From NCBI RefSeq assembly GCF_014042365.1, contig NZ_JACEZS010000002.1:1-64000 (forward strand): DNA of 64,000 bases, written 5' to 3'. The translations under genes and the position numbers were made by a program. Below the pieces are notes generated by a model. That model had not been told where the DNA came from. It searched no databases and was given only the letters and a program-made list of their open reading frames with translations. Origin of the DNA: Rugamonas fusca (GTDB lineage Bacteria; Pseudomonadota; Gammaproteobacteria; Burkholderiales; Burkholderiaceae_D). Shown piece by piece: positions 63,401 to 64,000 of this stretch. Each line of letters begins with the position of its first letter. The first letter of the stretch is position 1.

Positions 63401-63903
63401 CCGCGCGCGCTGCGCAACTGGTCGCGGCCGGCGGCCCAGTCCTCCAGCCAGTCGGCGCGGTACACCTGGTATTGGTCGAACAGGTCGGCCAGCCGCTCGG
63501 CCAATTGGAGACGGCGCTCAGCCTCGCCGTCGGCCAGGAAGTGGCGCAGCGGCGTGAAGACGGCTTGGCCCAGCAGCGTGGGAAGCAGGCGCATCAGGCG
63601 CCAGGTGAGCGGGCCTTTGTCGAAGGCCGACAGGGCCGGCACGCGCTCGCGTCCCAGCATGCCGCGGTAGGTATCCCACAGGAAGCGGGCCGGCAGCGCC
63701 ACGCGGGTGGCAGCGCACACGCCCAATTCCTCGGCCAGCGCGATCTTGAGCCACTCGGCCACGCCGTTCGACTGGACCAGGAAGATGTCCTGTTCCAGCG
63801 GCCCCAGCGGATGGTTGCGCAGCCACTGGAACACGGCCGCGCGCAGTTGTTCCATCTGGTTGCCGTGCAGGATAAGCAGGCCGGGGGTGATGCTCGATTG
63901 CAT
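60475..63903 (-). CDS. recC: exodeoxyribonuclease V gamma subunit RecC
   Basis: 1142 aa, normal RecC length. It scans for Chi and splits the DNA strands. N-terminal GLLILHGNQMEQLRAAVFQW is the family start; the MVPDIDTCSAAIHAVF, RMLLGYASGDG, FCTLMPMRAVPFRVVCLLGM and DDRYLMLEALLAARDKLYVSW blocks follow in order. I chose the ATG at 63903 with CGGAG upstream; the in-frame start at 63945 adds only Arg-rich residues. First gene of recCBD, so its promoter is in or beyond the last 97 bp of the window, where nothing else is visible. Confidence 0.94.
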   Translation of the reverse strand: MQSSITPGLLILHGNQMEQLRAAVFQWLRNHPLGPLEQDIFLVQSNGVAEWLKIALAEELGVCAATRVALPARFLWDTYRGMLGRERVPALSAFDKGPLTWRLMRLLPTLLGQAVFTPLRHFLADGEAERRLQLAERLADLFDQYQVYRADWLEDWAAGRDQLRSARGEIAPLPPDQCWQGQLWRAVMADVAPEERGLGRATVHTEFVRATAAGATPAGRLPRRIVLFGVSALPYQSLQALASLARHTQVLLAVPNPCQFYWGDIIEGRDLLRAAHRRQQLRNGQDLGQIPLEELHAHSHPLLASWGRQGRDFIRMLDEFDAEAAAAAEAQGADGSAPLRVDLFSDGEADTLLGQVQAAVRDLLPLSEHPHRPPPDADRSIEFHIAHSVQREVEVLHDQLLAMFAAGAETDMPLRPRDVVVMVPDIDTCSAAIHAVFAQHKRSDPRYIPFEIADVKDRSVNPLLVALEWLLRLPQQRCRQSEVRDLLDVPALARRFGLGAEDLPTLGLWIEGAGVRWGLDQAHRDGLGLGSAGEQNAWIFGVRRMLLGYASGDGASFAGIEPYAEVGGLDAALAGSLAQLVEALLHWRALLAQSRSPADWGVQARALLATFFDGAEETDRLTLAQLSDTLNHWLTTCEAAGFDEAVPLAVLREAWLGALDEPTLDHQFVSGGVTFCTLMPMRAVPFRVVCLLGMNDGDFPRRAPKADFDLLAQPGMARPGDRSRRDDDRYLMLEALLAARDKLYVSWVGRNVRDNSEQPPSVLVSQLRDYLVNGWGLDLRARTTEHALQPFSRRYFEAGGLLTYAGEWRVAHTDSDARQEAAALPPFEIDDKYRLKLSALANFMRQPVRYFFRQRLGVIFGDATLVGEDEEPFSLNALERYLLEDVMLDDEGADTEQLDEVRDHLAARAERLAREGVLPIGLIGQQWQRQLVDALVPVRCAWLTLRQHYPQAAPKLALNLELSGVPLDDWLDQLRSNGQDTVWLTQMSSKVTDKGGQPRGDKLIPMWLRQLAAAAAGTPVTGYLVARDAIVAMAPLEQGAALQTLRDLVSIWRDGMHRPLPTACKTALALMQGGDPRAVYDGGFDVDGENADLCLARLWPDFAALEAEELWADCAQALYGPLAAWLKDHISVEPITPDGEHA

Positions 63904-64000
63904 GGGGCTCCGTTTCGTGGCGCGCCGGACTGGCGCCATGCGCATTATCGCCGTTGGCGCGCCAGCGCGCAGCCCCTTGAGTGCGGTTTAGTTTGGCTTT

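Overview
The window is GC-rich chromosomal DNA from a betaproteobacterium. Polyhydroxybutyrate/ketone-body genes, a DUF3460 gene, a monofunctional RelA and the general protein style point to Burkholderiales, most likely Oxalobacteraceae (Janthinobacterium/Massilia/Duganella-like). That placement is inference from protein style; no rRNA or species marker is present.

Layout. Positions 1-9.4 kb hold housekeeping metabolism: a minus-strand group of alpha/beta hydrolase, RidA-like protein and relA; then bdhA, dctA, the CoA-transferase pair scoAB, a PAS-LuxR regulator and an SDR dehydrogenase. ETF-ubiquinone oxidoreductase follows (9.6-11.3 kb). BdhA oxidises 3-hydroxybutyrate to acetoacetate, ScoAB activates acetoacetate to its CoA ester, DctA imports C4-dicarboxylates, and ETF-QO passes acyl-CoA dehydrogenase electrons to ubiquinone, so this end reads as a carbon-storage/fatty-acid/ketone-body neighbourhood.

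Positions 11.5-45.4 kb are one almost uninterrupted flagellar locus: fliC, a FliK-like gene, then (minus) fliM-fliN-fliP-fliQ-fliR-flhB-flhA, then (plus) fliE-F-G-H-I-J, fliD-S-T-K-L-fliA-motA-motB-flgM-flgN, a stand-alone FlgJ-type glucosaminidase, flgA (minus), flgB-C-D-E-F-G-H-I-J-K-L and a final unknown protein. The block fliD-S-T-K-L-A-motA-motB matches the lafB-C-D-E-F-S-T-U order of lateral/Flag-2 flagella, and fliMNPQR-flhBA without fliO matches lfiMNPQR-lfhBA. There are no chemotaxis genes, no flhF/flhG, no fliO and no lafK-type sigma54 activator. FliM lacks the N-terminal CheY-binding segment and the GGXG motif, and FliG lacks EHPQ, so the rotor/switch looks divergent. I read this as a secondary (lateral-type) flagellar system with its own sigma28/FlgM pair and stator.

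Positions 45.4-49.3 kb carry a PAS-GGDEF-EAL protein, a small unknown protein, a DUF3460 protein and a YcbK-like periplasmic peptidase. A group II intron (about 49.36-51.9 kb) sits directly upstream of the peptidase gene, next to a lower-GC unknown ORF and decayed remnants of a response regulator and a histidine kinase. A GNAT acetyltransferase and a PBP7-like endopeptidase follow. The window ends with the complete recC-recB-recD operon on the minus strand (54.9-63.9 kb). No tRNA, rRNA, CRISPR array or prophage was seen.
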